Notes under the pieces: model-generated | What the model was told of the DNA's origin: nothing | Seen by the model: only the letters and a program-made list of their open reading frames with translations | The model's database searches: none | In this document: one piece after another, positions 35,928-44,014 of the stretch | How positions within the stretch are numbered: position 1 is the first letter of the stretch | Layout of the letters: every line of letters starts with the position of its first letter | Assembly (NCBI GenBank): GCA_963752325.1 | Contig: CAVVXU010000007.1 | Coordinates: 682,001-746,000 of the forward strand | Length of the DNA stretch: 64,000 nucleotides | From: CAVTJL01 sp963752325 | GTDB lineage: Bacteria > Pseudomonadota > Alphaproteobacteria > Geminicoccales > Geminicoccaceae | Direction: 5' to 3' | Translations under genes and position numbers: made by a program

Positions 35928-37187
35928 ATGCGGTTACTCACCAAAAGCGTTTGTGGCCTCGGATTGGCGGGCTTGCTCGCTACGATGGATCCCGCGGCCT
36001 CGCAGGCCGCGCCAACAAAGCCCTTTCCCCAGCACGTGACCTACACGGCGGGCACCATCAAGCCCAGCAACCATACCCAGGCCGAGCTCGACCAGTCGGT
36101 GGAGAAGCTCTACACGTCCTGGAAGGCCAGTTTCCTCCGTGCCGGGTGCGGCACCGGCCGCTACTATGTCTATATGGGGCCACAGCCGGCCATCTCCGAA
36201 GGAACGCCGATCAGCGTTTCGGAGGGCCAGGGCTACGGCATGATGATCGCTGTCCTCATGGCCGGCTACGATCCCGACGCACAAACGATTTTCGACGGGC
36301 TCTATCACTTCTATCGCGACCATCCGACGCTCCACAGCCCGTACCTGATGGCATGGCGTCAGCTCGACAGCTGCCAGAGCAGCAGCGACGCCAACTCCGC
36401 CTCGGACGGCGATATCGCTATTGCCCATGCGCTTCTCCTCGCCCACCGCCAGTGGGGAAGCAACGGCAGCGTGAACTATTTCGCCGCCGCCATGAGCATT
36501 CTGTCGGCCATTCGCCAGTACGAGATCCAGCCGAGCACCAACCTGCCACAGATGGGCGACTGGGTCGATCCTTCCTATCCCAACGAGTATAACGCGGTCC
36601 GCACCTCGGACATCACTCCGCACGAGTTCCGGCAGTTCTATTGGGCCAGCAACGACTACGGATGGTGGACGACGGTCGACAAGAGCTACAAGCTGCTCAA
36701 GAAGTTGCAGACGACCTATGCCCCGGTGACGGCGTTGTTCCCGGACTTCGCAACCAACACCGACACGACGCCGCAGCCCGCGCCAACGAATTTTGTCGGC
36801 GACTATTTCGCCGGCCATTATTACTTCAACGCCTGTCGCGTCCCCTGGCACCTGGCGACCGACTACCTCTTGATGGGCGACCCCAACGCCTACAAGATCC
36901 TTACCAAAATGGAGGACTGGATATCCGGCTCTACGGGCAATAACATCTATGCGCTCTACGCCGGGTATAAGCTCGACGGCTCGCCGATCAACTATTATAA
37001 CTACGTCTGTTTCACGGGTGCCTTCGGTACGGCAGCCATGATCAATGGTAAATACCAGCTCTTACTCAATAGCATCTGGAATGATCTTGCCAGTGCGACG
37101 GCGGTGGACACCGTCAGCGACTCCTACGGTTGGACGCTGCATCTCATCTATATGATCGTGATGTCCGGAAACTGGTGGGCTCCCTGA
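35928..37187 (+). CDS. Secreted glycoside hydrolase family 8 (endoglucanase-like)
   Basis: A 419-residue exported enzyme with a signal peptide ending near residue 27 (PAASQAA). GH8 landmarks are the general acid E99 in SEGQGYGMM and the conserved Asp pair in SASDGDIAIAHALL (D160, D162), with aromatic-rich substrate strands (YYVYMGP, FYWASNDYGWWT, YNYVCFTGAFGTAAM). GH8 enzymes cleave beta-1,4-glucans, lichenin, xylan or chitosan, and BcsZ belongs here. No cellulose-synthase genes are next to it. GAGAGGAC before the ATG is a good binding site. The base composition is less GC-rich than that of its neighbours, which hints at transfer. Confidence 0.9.
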   Translation: MRLLTKSVCGLGLAGLLATMDPAASQAAPTKPFPQHVTYTAGTIKPSNHTQAELDQSVEKLYTSWKASFLRAGCGTGRYYVYMGPQPAISEGTPISVSEGQGYGMMIAVLMAGYDPDAQTIFDGLYHFYRDHPTLHSPYLMAWRQLDSCQSSSDANSASDGDIAIAHALLLAHRQWGSNGSVNYFAAAMSILSAIRQYEIQPSTNLPQMGDWVDPSYPNEYNAVRTSDITPHEFRQFYWASNDYGWWTTVDKSYKLLKKLQTTYAPVTALFPDFATNTDTTPQPAPTNFVGDYFAGHYYFNACRVPWHLATDYLLMGDPNAYKILTKMEDWISGSTGNNIYALYAGYKLDGSPINYYNYVCFTGAFGTAAMINGKYQLLLNSIWNDLASATAVDTVSDSYGWTLHLIYMIVMSGNWWAP

Positions 37188-37240
37188 GCAGGCCATAGCC
37201 ACACCTGAGGTGCAGGCCTCACCCGACACCCCGCATTTCG

Positions 37241-37275
37241 GCGCAGCCCGGCGGACAAGCGACGCCGGGCTGCGC
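37241..37275 (+). terminator. Strong hairpin between GH8 gene and gcdH
   Basis: A perfect 12-base-pair inverted repeat (GCGCAGCCCGGC at 37241-37252 and its complement at 37264-37275) with an 11-base loop, followed by TATAT. It probably ends GH8 transcription; it could also lie in the gcdH leader. Confidence 0.55.
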
Positions 37276-37310
37276 TATATGGGGTCCGCTCAGGAAACGG
37301 GAGAGCAGGC

Positions 37311-38535
37311 ATGACCGCGACGGCCAGGACGTCCCCGCAGGAGCAGGGTCCATCGGAGCTGGCCTCCTTCGACTGGCTGGACCCCTTCCTGCTGGCCGAG
37401 CAGCTCACGGAGGAGGAGCGCCTCGTCCAGAGCGCGGCGCACGAGTACGCCCAGGGCCGGCTGATGCCGCGCATCCTCGAGGCCAACCGTCACGAGACGT
37501 TCGACCGGAGCATCATCAGCGAGCTGGGGGAGCTGGGGTTCCTCGGGGCCACGATCCCGGAGACCTATGGCGGTGCCGGCGCTTCCTATGTCGTCTACGG
37601 GCTGATCGCGCGCGAGGTCGAGCGGGTCGATTCGGGCTACCGCTCGGCCATGAGCGTCCAGTCCTCGCTCGTGATGCACCCGATCTGGGCCTATGGCGAC
37701 GAGGCGCAGCGGCGGAAATATCTGCCGGGGCTGGCCTCGGGCGCCTCGGTCGGCTGCTTCGGCCTGACCGAGCCCGACCACGGCTCCGATCCGGGCGGCA
37801 TGCGCAGCCGCGCCCGCAAGGTCGACGGCGGCTTTCTTCTCTCCGGCAGCAAGAACTGGATCACCAACAGCCCGATCGCCGACGTGATGGTCGTGTGGGC
37901 CAAGGACGATGAGGGCGCCATCCGGGGCTTCATCCTTGAGCGTGGCATGAAGGGCGCTCGCCACACCCAAGATCGAGGGCAAGTTCGCGCTCAGGGCCTC
38001 GACCACCGGCATGATCATGATGGACGAGGTCTTCGTGCCGGAGGCCAACATGCTGCCCAACGTCAAGGGGCTGAGGGGGCCGTTCGGCTGCCTCAACCGG
38101 GCCCGCTACGGCATCGCCTGGGGTGCCATGGGGGCGGCCGAGTTCTGCTGGCACGCCGCCCGCACCTACACGCTCGAGCGGAAGCAGTTCGGCCGGCCAC
38201 TCGCGGCGAACCAGCTCATTCAAAAAAAGCTCGCCGACATGCAGACCGAGATCGCGCTGGGCCTGCAGGCGGCGCTGCGCGTCGGCCGGATGATGGATGA
38301 GGGCACGGCGGCGCCGGAGGCGATCTCGCTCATCAAACGCAACGCCTGCGGCAAGGCCCTCGACATCGCCCGCGCCTCCCGCGACATGCACGGCGGCAAC
38401 GGCATCAGCGACGAGTACCACGTCATCCGCCACGTGATGAACCTCGAGGCCGTCAACACCTACGAGGGCACCCACGACGTCCACGCCCTCATCCTCGGCC
38501 GCGCTCAGACGGGCATCCAGGCCTTCACGGGATGA
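37311..38535 (+). CDS. gcdH: Glutaryl-CoA dehydrogenase-type acyl-CoA dehydrogenase (frameshifted in this sequence)
   Basis: FAD enzyme converting glutaryl-CoA to crotonyl-CoA in lysine, tryptophan and benzoate breakdown, about 407 residues. It has FDWLDPFLLAEQLTEEERLV at the start, YGLIAREVERVDSGYRSAMSVQSSLVM, CFGLTEPDHGSDPGGM (FAD/substrate loop), SKNWITNSP and the C-terminal NTYEGTHDVHALILGRAQTG with the catalytic Glu region. The break near 37951-37954 (AGGGCG) separates ERGMKG from TPKIEGKFALRAS; one base repairs it. The stop overlaps the next gene by 4 bases. Confidence 0.93.
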
Positions 38536-39047
38536 GCGAGGCGGTCGACGCGGAGCCGGCGGGGATCGAGCGGCGCTACGCCTTCGATCCCTGCCTTCTC
38601 GACTGGTCCGGGCTTCGGCATCTGCCGGGCCTCGAGATCATGCAGCGGCTGCTGACGGGTGTGCTGCCCATGGCACCGATGGCGGCCACGCTCGATCTGC
38701 GCCTCGTCGAGGTCGGCAGCGGGCACGTCGTCTTCGAGGGCCAGCCGGCGCAGTACGCCTACAATCTCCAGGGTACCGTCCATGGTGGCTGGGCAGCGAC
38801 GATGCTCGACAGCGCCATGGGCTGCTCGGTGATCAGCGCGCTTCCGGCCGGCCGCAGCCACACGACGACCGAGCTCTCGATCCGCTATGTCCGCCCGCTC
38901 ACCACGGCCACGGGGGCCGTGCGCGCCGAGGCCACGGTGCTCCATGTGGGCCGCCGCCTCGCCACCGCCGAAGGCCGGCTCATCGGCGCCCTGGACGGCA
39001 AGCTCTATGCCCACGGTCAGACGAGCTGCATGGTGCTCGACGTCTGA
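38532..39047 (+). CDS. PaaI-family acyl-CoA thioesterase
   Basis: Hotdog-fold thioesterase, 171 residues. The PaaI/YdiI signature is YNLQGTVHGGWAATMLDSAMGCSV (HGG-x-x-x-x-x-x-D), followed by TTTELSIRYVRPL and the C-terminal strands. The ATG overlaps the gcdH stop (ATGA), so the pair is translationally coupled. It may clear acyl-CoA products of the same pathway; the exact substrate is unknown. Confidence 0.88.
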   Translation: MSEAVDAEPAGIERRYAFDPCLLDWSGLRHLPGLEIMQRLLTGVLPMAPMAATLDLRLVEVGSGHVVFEGQPAQYAYNLQGTVHGGWAATMLDSAMGCSVISALPAGRSHTTTELSIRYVRPLTTATGAVRAEATVLHVGRRLATAEGRLIGALDGKLYAHGQTSCMVLDV

Positions 39048-39067
39048 CCTCGCGCAGGGAGGTCCGA

Positions 39068-39556
39068 TCAGCCTGGCTTGCCCTTCTCCCAGACCGCCTG
39101 GGCGTTCCACAACGGCACGGTCGAGATCGACATCTTGGCGCTCGCGAGCTTCACCTGCCGCGAGTAGGCCACGTAGATGAGGCTGTCGCTCGTCTTGTCG
39201 TAGATCCGCCGCACCGACAGGTGCTTGAAGATCAGGCTCTGGCGCTGGCTGAAGATCTCCTCGCCATCCTTGGCGAGGTCGATGTCGCCGATCTTGATGG
39301 CCCCGGTCTGACGGCAGGCGATGGAGGCGTTCGAGGGGTCCTCGAAGATGTTGCCCTGCCACAGCCGGTCGATCAGGCCGCGGCTGAAATAGGTGAGATG
39401 GCAGGTGACGCCGGCCACCTTCGGATCGGCGATGGCCTCGACGACGATGTCGTTGCCGGTCCAGTCGGTGCCGAACTCGCCGACGACCGCGGCCGAGGCG
39501 GATGCCGGCGCAGCGAGGAGAAGCAGCAGGGCAAAAAGGAGGCGGCGGAGCGGCAT
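39068..39556 (-). CDS. creA: CreA family periplasmic protein
   Basis: A 162-residue exported protein with a cleavable signal (LLFALLLLLAAPASASA). The CreA pattern follows: VGEFGTDWTGNDIVVEAIADPKV, VTCHLTYFSRG, DPSNASIACRQTGAI and IYDKTSDSLIYVAYSRQVKLAS. The role of CreA is not established. It is convergent with the thioesterase gene and separated from the TRAP transporter genes by about 160 bases. Confidence 0.9.
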   Translation of the reverse strand: MPLRRLLFALLLLLAAPASASAAVVGEFGTDWTGNDIVVEAIADPKVAGVTCHLTYFSRGLIDRLWQGNIFEDPSNASIACRQTGAIKIGDIDLAKDGEEIFSQRQSLIFKHLSVRRIYDKTSDSLIYVAYSRQVKLASAKMSISTVPLWNAQAVWEKGKPG

Positions 39557-39720
39557 GGCGGGTCCTTTGTCGGCGGGGCTCGCGACGGGCGGTCTCTTCT
39601 TCCTGATCGAAGCAGGCAGAAGCGTGAGTACCGGATGTCTCGCTGCAAGGAACGTCCGGCACCGCCCAGGGTGCCGGCTCCCGACGCATGGCCGCTTCCA
39701 GCCGGGTCAGCGAGACCCGA

Positions 39721-41010
39721 TCAGGCCGCACCGTAGAAGAGGCGGACGAGCGCCAGCGACACGAACGGCACATAGGTGCACAGCAGCAGGACGACCACCA
39801 GCACGCCGATGAAGGCGAGGTTCGTCTTGGTCGTCTCCCAGATGTCCGTCTTGGCGATCGAGCAGGCGGCGATCAGCACGCTCGCGACTGGCGGCGTCTG
39901 CTGGCCGATGGCGAGATTCAAGGTCACGACGAGGCCGAAATGGATGGGGTCGATGCCGACGGCCGTGACGAGCGGCATCACGATCGGCACGACCAGGATG
40001 ATGGCCGCGGCCGAGTGCAGGAACATGCCGAGAAGGAGGAAGAAGACGTTCAGGAGCGCCAGCACGGCGAATTTGTTCGTCGTGATGGCGCTGATGGAGT
40101 GGGCAAGCTGCTGGGGAAGCTGGGCCTCGGTGAGGAAGACGCCGATCAGCGCCGAGGCGGCGACCAGGAGCATGACGACGGCTGTCTGAACGCCGCCGTC
40201 GATGCAGGCCCGCTTGAGCTTGCGAAGGTCCAGCTCGCGATAGATGACGACGCTGATGAAAAGCGCGGCCGCAACCGCGAGGCCGGCTCCCTCGGTCGCC
40301 GTGACGAGGCCGCCGAAGATGCCGCCCAGGATGATGACGGGCAGGAGGAAGGCCCAGGCGGCCTCCTTGGTGGCGTGCCAAAGGCGTGTCGGGCTGAAGG
40401 CCTGCTCGACCGGAAAGTCGCGGCGGCGGGCGATCACGTAGGCGGCGAGCGCCAGGCCGAAGGCGCCGACGACACCGGGAAGGATGCCGGCCACGAACAT
40501 CTTGACGACCGACTGCTGGGCCATGACCGCGTAGAGGATCATCGGAATCGAGGGCGGGATGATGATGGCGAGGCTCGAGGACGAGGAGCAGATCGCGGCC
40601 GCATATTCGGGGGAATAGCCCTTGGAGCGCATGGCCGGGATCAGGATGGTGCCGAGCGCCGCCACGCCGGCCACGGCAGAGCCCGAGATCTCGGCGAAGA
40701 ACATCGAGCTGCCGATCGTCACGATCGAGAGGCCGCCGCGGATGAAGCCCAGGAGTGCGGAGGCGAAGTCGATGAGCCGCCTGGAGATCGAGGAGGCGTT
40801 CATGATCGCACCCGCGAGGATGAAGAGCGGGATCGCGAGCAGCGGGAAATTGGTGGCACCCTCGAACATGACGAGCGCCACGTTCGGTAGCATGTCCGGG
40901 CCCTGGATGATGACGACAGCCAGCACCGCCACCACGCCCAGCGCCACCGCGACCGGCACGTTGATGAGGACGAGGGCGAAGAGGCCGACGAGCATGAGGA
41001 GGATGCTCAA
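39721..41010 (-). CDS. dctM: TRAP transporter large permease (DctM)
   Basis: A 429-residue inner-membrane protein with about twelve hydrophobic helices. It is the ion-coupled translocation subunit of a tripartite ATP-independent transporter. The conserved segments IPLFILAGAIMNASSISRRLIDFA, SSSSLAIIIPPSIPMILYAV and IAIGQQTPPV-like (NLAIGQQTPPVASVL) are present. Its start overlaps the small permease stop by 4 bases. Genes dctP-dctQ-dctM run together on the minus strand. Confidence 0.94.
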   Translation of the reverse strand: MSILLMLVGLFALVLINVPVAVALGVVAVLAVVIIQGPDMLPNVALVMFEGATNFPLLAIPLFILAGAIMNASSISRRLIDFASALLGFIRGGLSIVTIGSSMFFAEISGSAVAGVAALGTILIPAMRSKGYSPEYAAAICSSSSSLAIIIPPSIPMILYAVMAQQSVVKMFVAGILPGVVGAFGLALAAYVIARRRDFPVEQAFSPTRLWHATKEAAWAFLLPVIILGGIFGGLVTATEGAGLAVAAALFISVVIYRELDLRKLKRACIDGGVQTAVVMLLVAASALIGVFLTEAQLPQQLAHSISAITTNKFAVLALLNVFFLLLGMFLHSAAAIILVVPIVMPLVTAVGIDPIHFGLVVTLNLAIGQQTPPVASVLIAACSIAKTDIWETTKTNLAFIGVLVVVLLLCTYVPFVSLALVRLFYGAA

Positions 41011-41588
41011 CGCGCTGCCCCCTGCATGGTCCGGCCATCCTCCGTTCTCTGCCGCGCGCTGTCCTCGTCTCCGACCTCGGCCAGCGCCTCCTCGATCTCG
41101 TGATCGACGAAGCCCGATCCCCTCGCCTCCTCCAGTAGCTTCGGCAGACGTAGCGCCTCGGCGACGATGAAGAGGACAGCCCCGATGGGAATCACCGACT
41201 GGGTGAGGCGCAGGGGGACCGAGGGCAGGCTGACGAGCGTGTCGCCGCCCAGCACGTCCAGCACCTGCCAGCCGGTCCAGGCGAGCACCGCGAAGAACGC
41301 GAAGACGACGGCTTCGGCGAGAAGGGTCAGGGCCACCCGAAGATTGCGCGGCAAGGCGTTGACGAGCCCGGGAAAGCCGATATGGGCGCCCTTCACCGCC
41401 GCCAGGGCCGCCCCGTAGTAGGTGAGCCAGGCGAGGCCCACCGAGGCGACCTCGTCATACCAGCTGAGCGCGTGGCCGAGGTAGCGGAAGACGAAGCCGG
41501 CGATGATGAGAAGGGTCAGCGCCACCACGAGAAGGAGGACGATCCACTCGAGCAGCGCCTCGAAGACGGAACGCAGGCGCTCGATCAC
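41007..41588 (-). CDS. dctQ: TRAP transporter small permease (DctQ)
   Basis: A 193-residue protein with four hydrophobic helices. The DctQ hallmark is seen in VFRYLGHALSWYDEVASVGLAWLTYYGAALAAVKGAHIGF. The C-terminal 45 residues form a charged cytoplasmic tail. It lies 21 bases after dctP and overlaps dctM. Confidence 0.92.
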   Translation of the reverse strand: MIERLRSVFEALLEWIVLLLVVALTLLIIAGFVFRYLGHALSWYDEVASVGLAWLTYYGAALAAVKGAHIGFPGLVNALPRNLRVALTLLAEAVVFAFFAVLAWTGWQVLDVLGGDTLVSLPSVPLRLTQSVIPIGAVLFIVAEALRLPKLLEEARGSGFVDHEIEEALAEVGDEDSARQRTEDGRTMQGAAR

Positions 41589-41609
41589 CGCCGGCTGGAC
41601 CCTGGCCGA

Positions 41610-42596
41610 TCAGGAAGCGGTAGCGAGCGACTGCGCCTTGGCGATCATCGCCTTGGCTGCCGGGACCTCCTGGGCGAAGGCCTCGTAGATGCCCTGGCTC
41701 TTGTCGATGAAGGCCTGCTTGTCGACGTCGTTGACCTCCATCTTCTGCTCCTTGAGCTTGCCCAGGAGCTCGTCGTCGAGCTTGGCGCCAAGATCGAGGA
41801 TGGGATCCTGGGTCTCCATGGCGGCCTCGCTCAGCGCCTTTTGCACCTTCTCATCGAAGCGGCCCCAGCTGCGCCCGGCCACGAGGTAGGCCGGCGTGTA
41901 GACGTGGCCCGACATCGAGAGATATTTCTGCACCTCGTAGAAGCGCGCGGGATAGATCTGGGCCAGCGGGTTCTCCTCGCCGTCCATGACGCCCGTCTGC
42001 AGCGCCACGAAGACCTCGGAGAAGGCCATCGGGCTCGGGTTGGCGCCGTAGGCCTGAAACATCTTGACCCGCCATACGCCTTTGGGCACCCGGAGCTTCA
42101 CGCCCTCGAGGTCGCCCGGCACCTTGATCGGTCGCTTGTTGTTGGTGATCTGGCGAAAGCCGTTCTCCCACACGCCCAGCACGCGATAGCCGCGCTTGAG
42201 GGCAAGAGGAGCCAACTCCGGCAGCACGATCTGCTCGCGGATCCGGCGCATGTGGTCGCGGTCCTTGACGAGGTAGGGCATCTCGAAGAGGCCGAACTCG
42301 TCGACGACAGAGGACATCACGCTCGACGGCAGCGCCAGGTCGACCGTGCCGAGCTTGAGCTTCTTCAGCATCTCGGAATCGCTGCCGAGCTGGCTCGAGC
42401 CGTAGACGGTGACCTTGGCGGCACCGCCCAGCTTGGCGTTCGCAGCCTCTGCGAACTTCTGGCAGGACTGGTCGAAGAGCGAGCCCGGCTCGCCCACATG
42501 GCCGAGCGTGATCTCGCTCGCCGCCCTCGCGGGCAACGAGGCGGCAAGGCCAGCTGCGGCAGTCGAGCCCAGAAAAGCGCGCCGTGTGATGATCAT
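41610..42596 (-). CDS. dctP: TRAP transporter solute-binding protein (DctP)
   Basis: Periplasmic binding protein of 328 residues with a twin-arginine-type leader (ITRRAFLGSTAAAGLAASLPARA). The DctP family body has LKKLKLGTVDLALPSSV, the carboxylate-binding region GLKLRVP-like EGVKLRVPKGVWR, and FVALQTGVMDGEENPLAQIY. The ATG at 42596 is preceded by GGGAGG at 7 bases. The ligand is probably a small organic acid fed to the neighbouring aminotransferase and oxidase, by context only. Confidence 0.93.
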   Translation of the reverse strand: MIITRRAFLGSTAAAGLAASLPARAASEITLGHVGEPGSLFDQSCQKFAEAANAKLGGAAKVTVYGSSQLGSDSEMLKKLKLGTVDLALPSSVMSSVVDEFGLFEMPYLVKDRDHMRRIREQIVLPELAPLALKRGYRVLGVWENGFRQITNNKRPIKVPGDLEGVKLRVPKGVWRVKMFQAYGANPSPMAFSEVFVALQTGVMDGEENPLAQIYPARFYEVQKYLSMSGHVYTPAYLVAGRSWGRFDEKVQKALSEAAMETQDPILDLGAKLDDELLGKLKEQKMEVNDVDKQAFIDKSQGIYEAFAQEVPAAKAMIAKAQSLATAS

Positions 42597-42641
42597 TGTC
42601 CAGCCTCCCATTGCTGGTTTTCTCTGGTTGAGCAGCCTGCG

Positions 42642-43837
42642 CTACGCGGCGCGGGCGGTCTGCGAGGGCGGCATGCCCAAAAGATGCTCCATCGCTGCAT
42701 CGACGCCGCCGGCCGGCATCCTTCAGCCCCGCTAGCCGGAGGCCCATCTCGACGCCGGCAAGCGTGCCCATGAGCGTGAGATCGTTGAAATCGCCCAGAT
42801 GGCCGATCCGGAAGACCCGGCCCTTGAGCCTGCCCAGGCCGGTGCCGAGCGACATGTCGAAGCGCTCGAGGATGACCGTGCGAACCACATCGGCGTCGAT
42901 GCCCTCGGGCGCGAGCACGGCCGTAAGCGCCGAGGAATACTCAGCCGGATTGGTCGCCAGCACCTCCAGCCCCCAGGCCCGTACCGCGCGCCGCGTCGCC
43001 TCGGCGTGCCGCGTCGTGGCGCGCGAAGACGTTCGCCAGCCCCTCCTCGAGGAGCATGTCGATCGCCTCCTTCAGGCCGTAGAGAAGGTTCGTTGCGGGC
43101 GTGTAGGGGAAGAAGCCCTGCGCGTTATTGGCGAGCATCGGGCCCCAGTCCCAGTAGGACCTGGGCATACGCGAGGTCTTCTGCGCGGCCAGCGCCTTGT
43201 CGCTGATGGCGTTGAAGCTCAGCCCCGGGGGTAGCATCAGGCCCTTCTGCGAGCCGCCCACCGTGACGTCCACGCCCCACGCCTCGTGACGATAGTCGAT
43301 CGAGCCCAGCGAGCTGATCGTGTCGACCATGAGCAGCGCCGGGTGCTTCGCCCGGTCGATCGCCGCCCTCACCTCGGGGATGCGCGAGGTGACGCCGGTC
43401 GAGGTCTCGTTGTGGACGACGCATACGGCCTTGATCGCATGATCCCGATCCTCGGCCAGCGCTGCCTCGATCCGCGCTGGATCAGCACCGGTGCGCCAGT
43501 CGCCGTCCAGGAACTCCGCCGCCAGGCCCAGGCGCCGCGCCATCTCCTGCCAGAGCGACGCGAAGTGGCCGGTCTCGTACATCAGCACCCGGTCGCCGGG
43601 CGAAAGCGTGTTGACGAGCGCCGCCTCCCAGGCGCCGGTGCCGGAGGCCGGGAAGATCACGACCGGCCCGCTCGTCTGGAAGATCTTCTTGATCCCATCG
43701 AGGACGGCCAGGCCCAACTCGCGGAACTCGGGACCGCGATGATCGATGGTGGGTCGGTCGATCGCCCTGAGCACCCGGTCCGGGACATTCGTCGGCCCGG
43801 GAATTTGGAGGAAATGCCGGCCGGCTGGGCGTCCCAT
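42642..43837 (-). CDS. Serine/alanine-glyoxylate aminotransferase family protein (two frameshifts)
   Basis: Class V PLP aminotransferase of about 398 residues. It has the N-terminal HFLQIPGPTNVPDRVL, FPASGTGAWEAAL, VVHNETSTGVTSRI, LLMVDTISSLGSIDYR and the PLP-lysine segment TVGGSQKGLMLPPGL. The breaks are near 43009-43015, which hides the HAEATRRAVRAWGLEV join, and near 42715-42725, which hides the C-terminus ending PPSQTARAA. Each is repaired by one base. The ATG at 43837 has AAGGAG 6 bases upstream. It probably moves an amino group to or from glyoxylate. It is divergent from the FAD/Fe-S oxidase and shares its control region. Confidence 0.88.
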
Positions 43838-43870
43838 CCCCATCTCCTTCGATGCCGCCGTAGCGTGGCA

Positions 43871-43884
43871 TCTTGCATGCAAAA
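43871..43884. promoter_or_regulatory. Operator-like palindrome, copy 1
   Basis: TCTTGCATGCAAAA contains the perfect 10-base palindrome TTGCATGCAA (43873-43882). It lies 34 bases before the aminotransferase start (minus strand). The whole 14-base site is repeated in inverted orientation at 43966-43979. The symmetric length fits binding by a GntR/FCD dimer such as the one encoded at 46919-47596. Confidence 0.6.
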
Positions 43885-43965
43885 CTGACCGTAAGGCTGT
43901 GCCGGTGGGAGCCGACTGTCAAGTCCATAGGCCTGCTTCTCGGCACCGAGATTGCGGGGCTGGCC

Positions 43966-43979
43966 TTTTGCATGCAAGA
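43966..43979. promoter_or_regulatory. Operator-like palindrome, copy 2
   Basis: TTTTGCATGCAAGA is the exact reverse complement of the site at 43871-43884. It lies 36 bases before the GTG of the FAD/Fe-S oxidase. The mirrored placement, one site before each divergent gene, suggests coordinated repression. Confidence 0.6.
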
Positions 43980-44014
43980 CTCAGCGACCAAGGCACAAAG
44001 GAGTCCGCTCGGCC

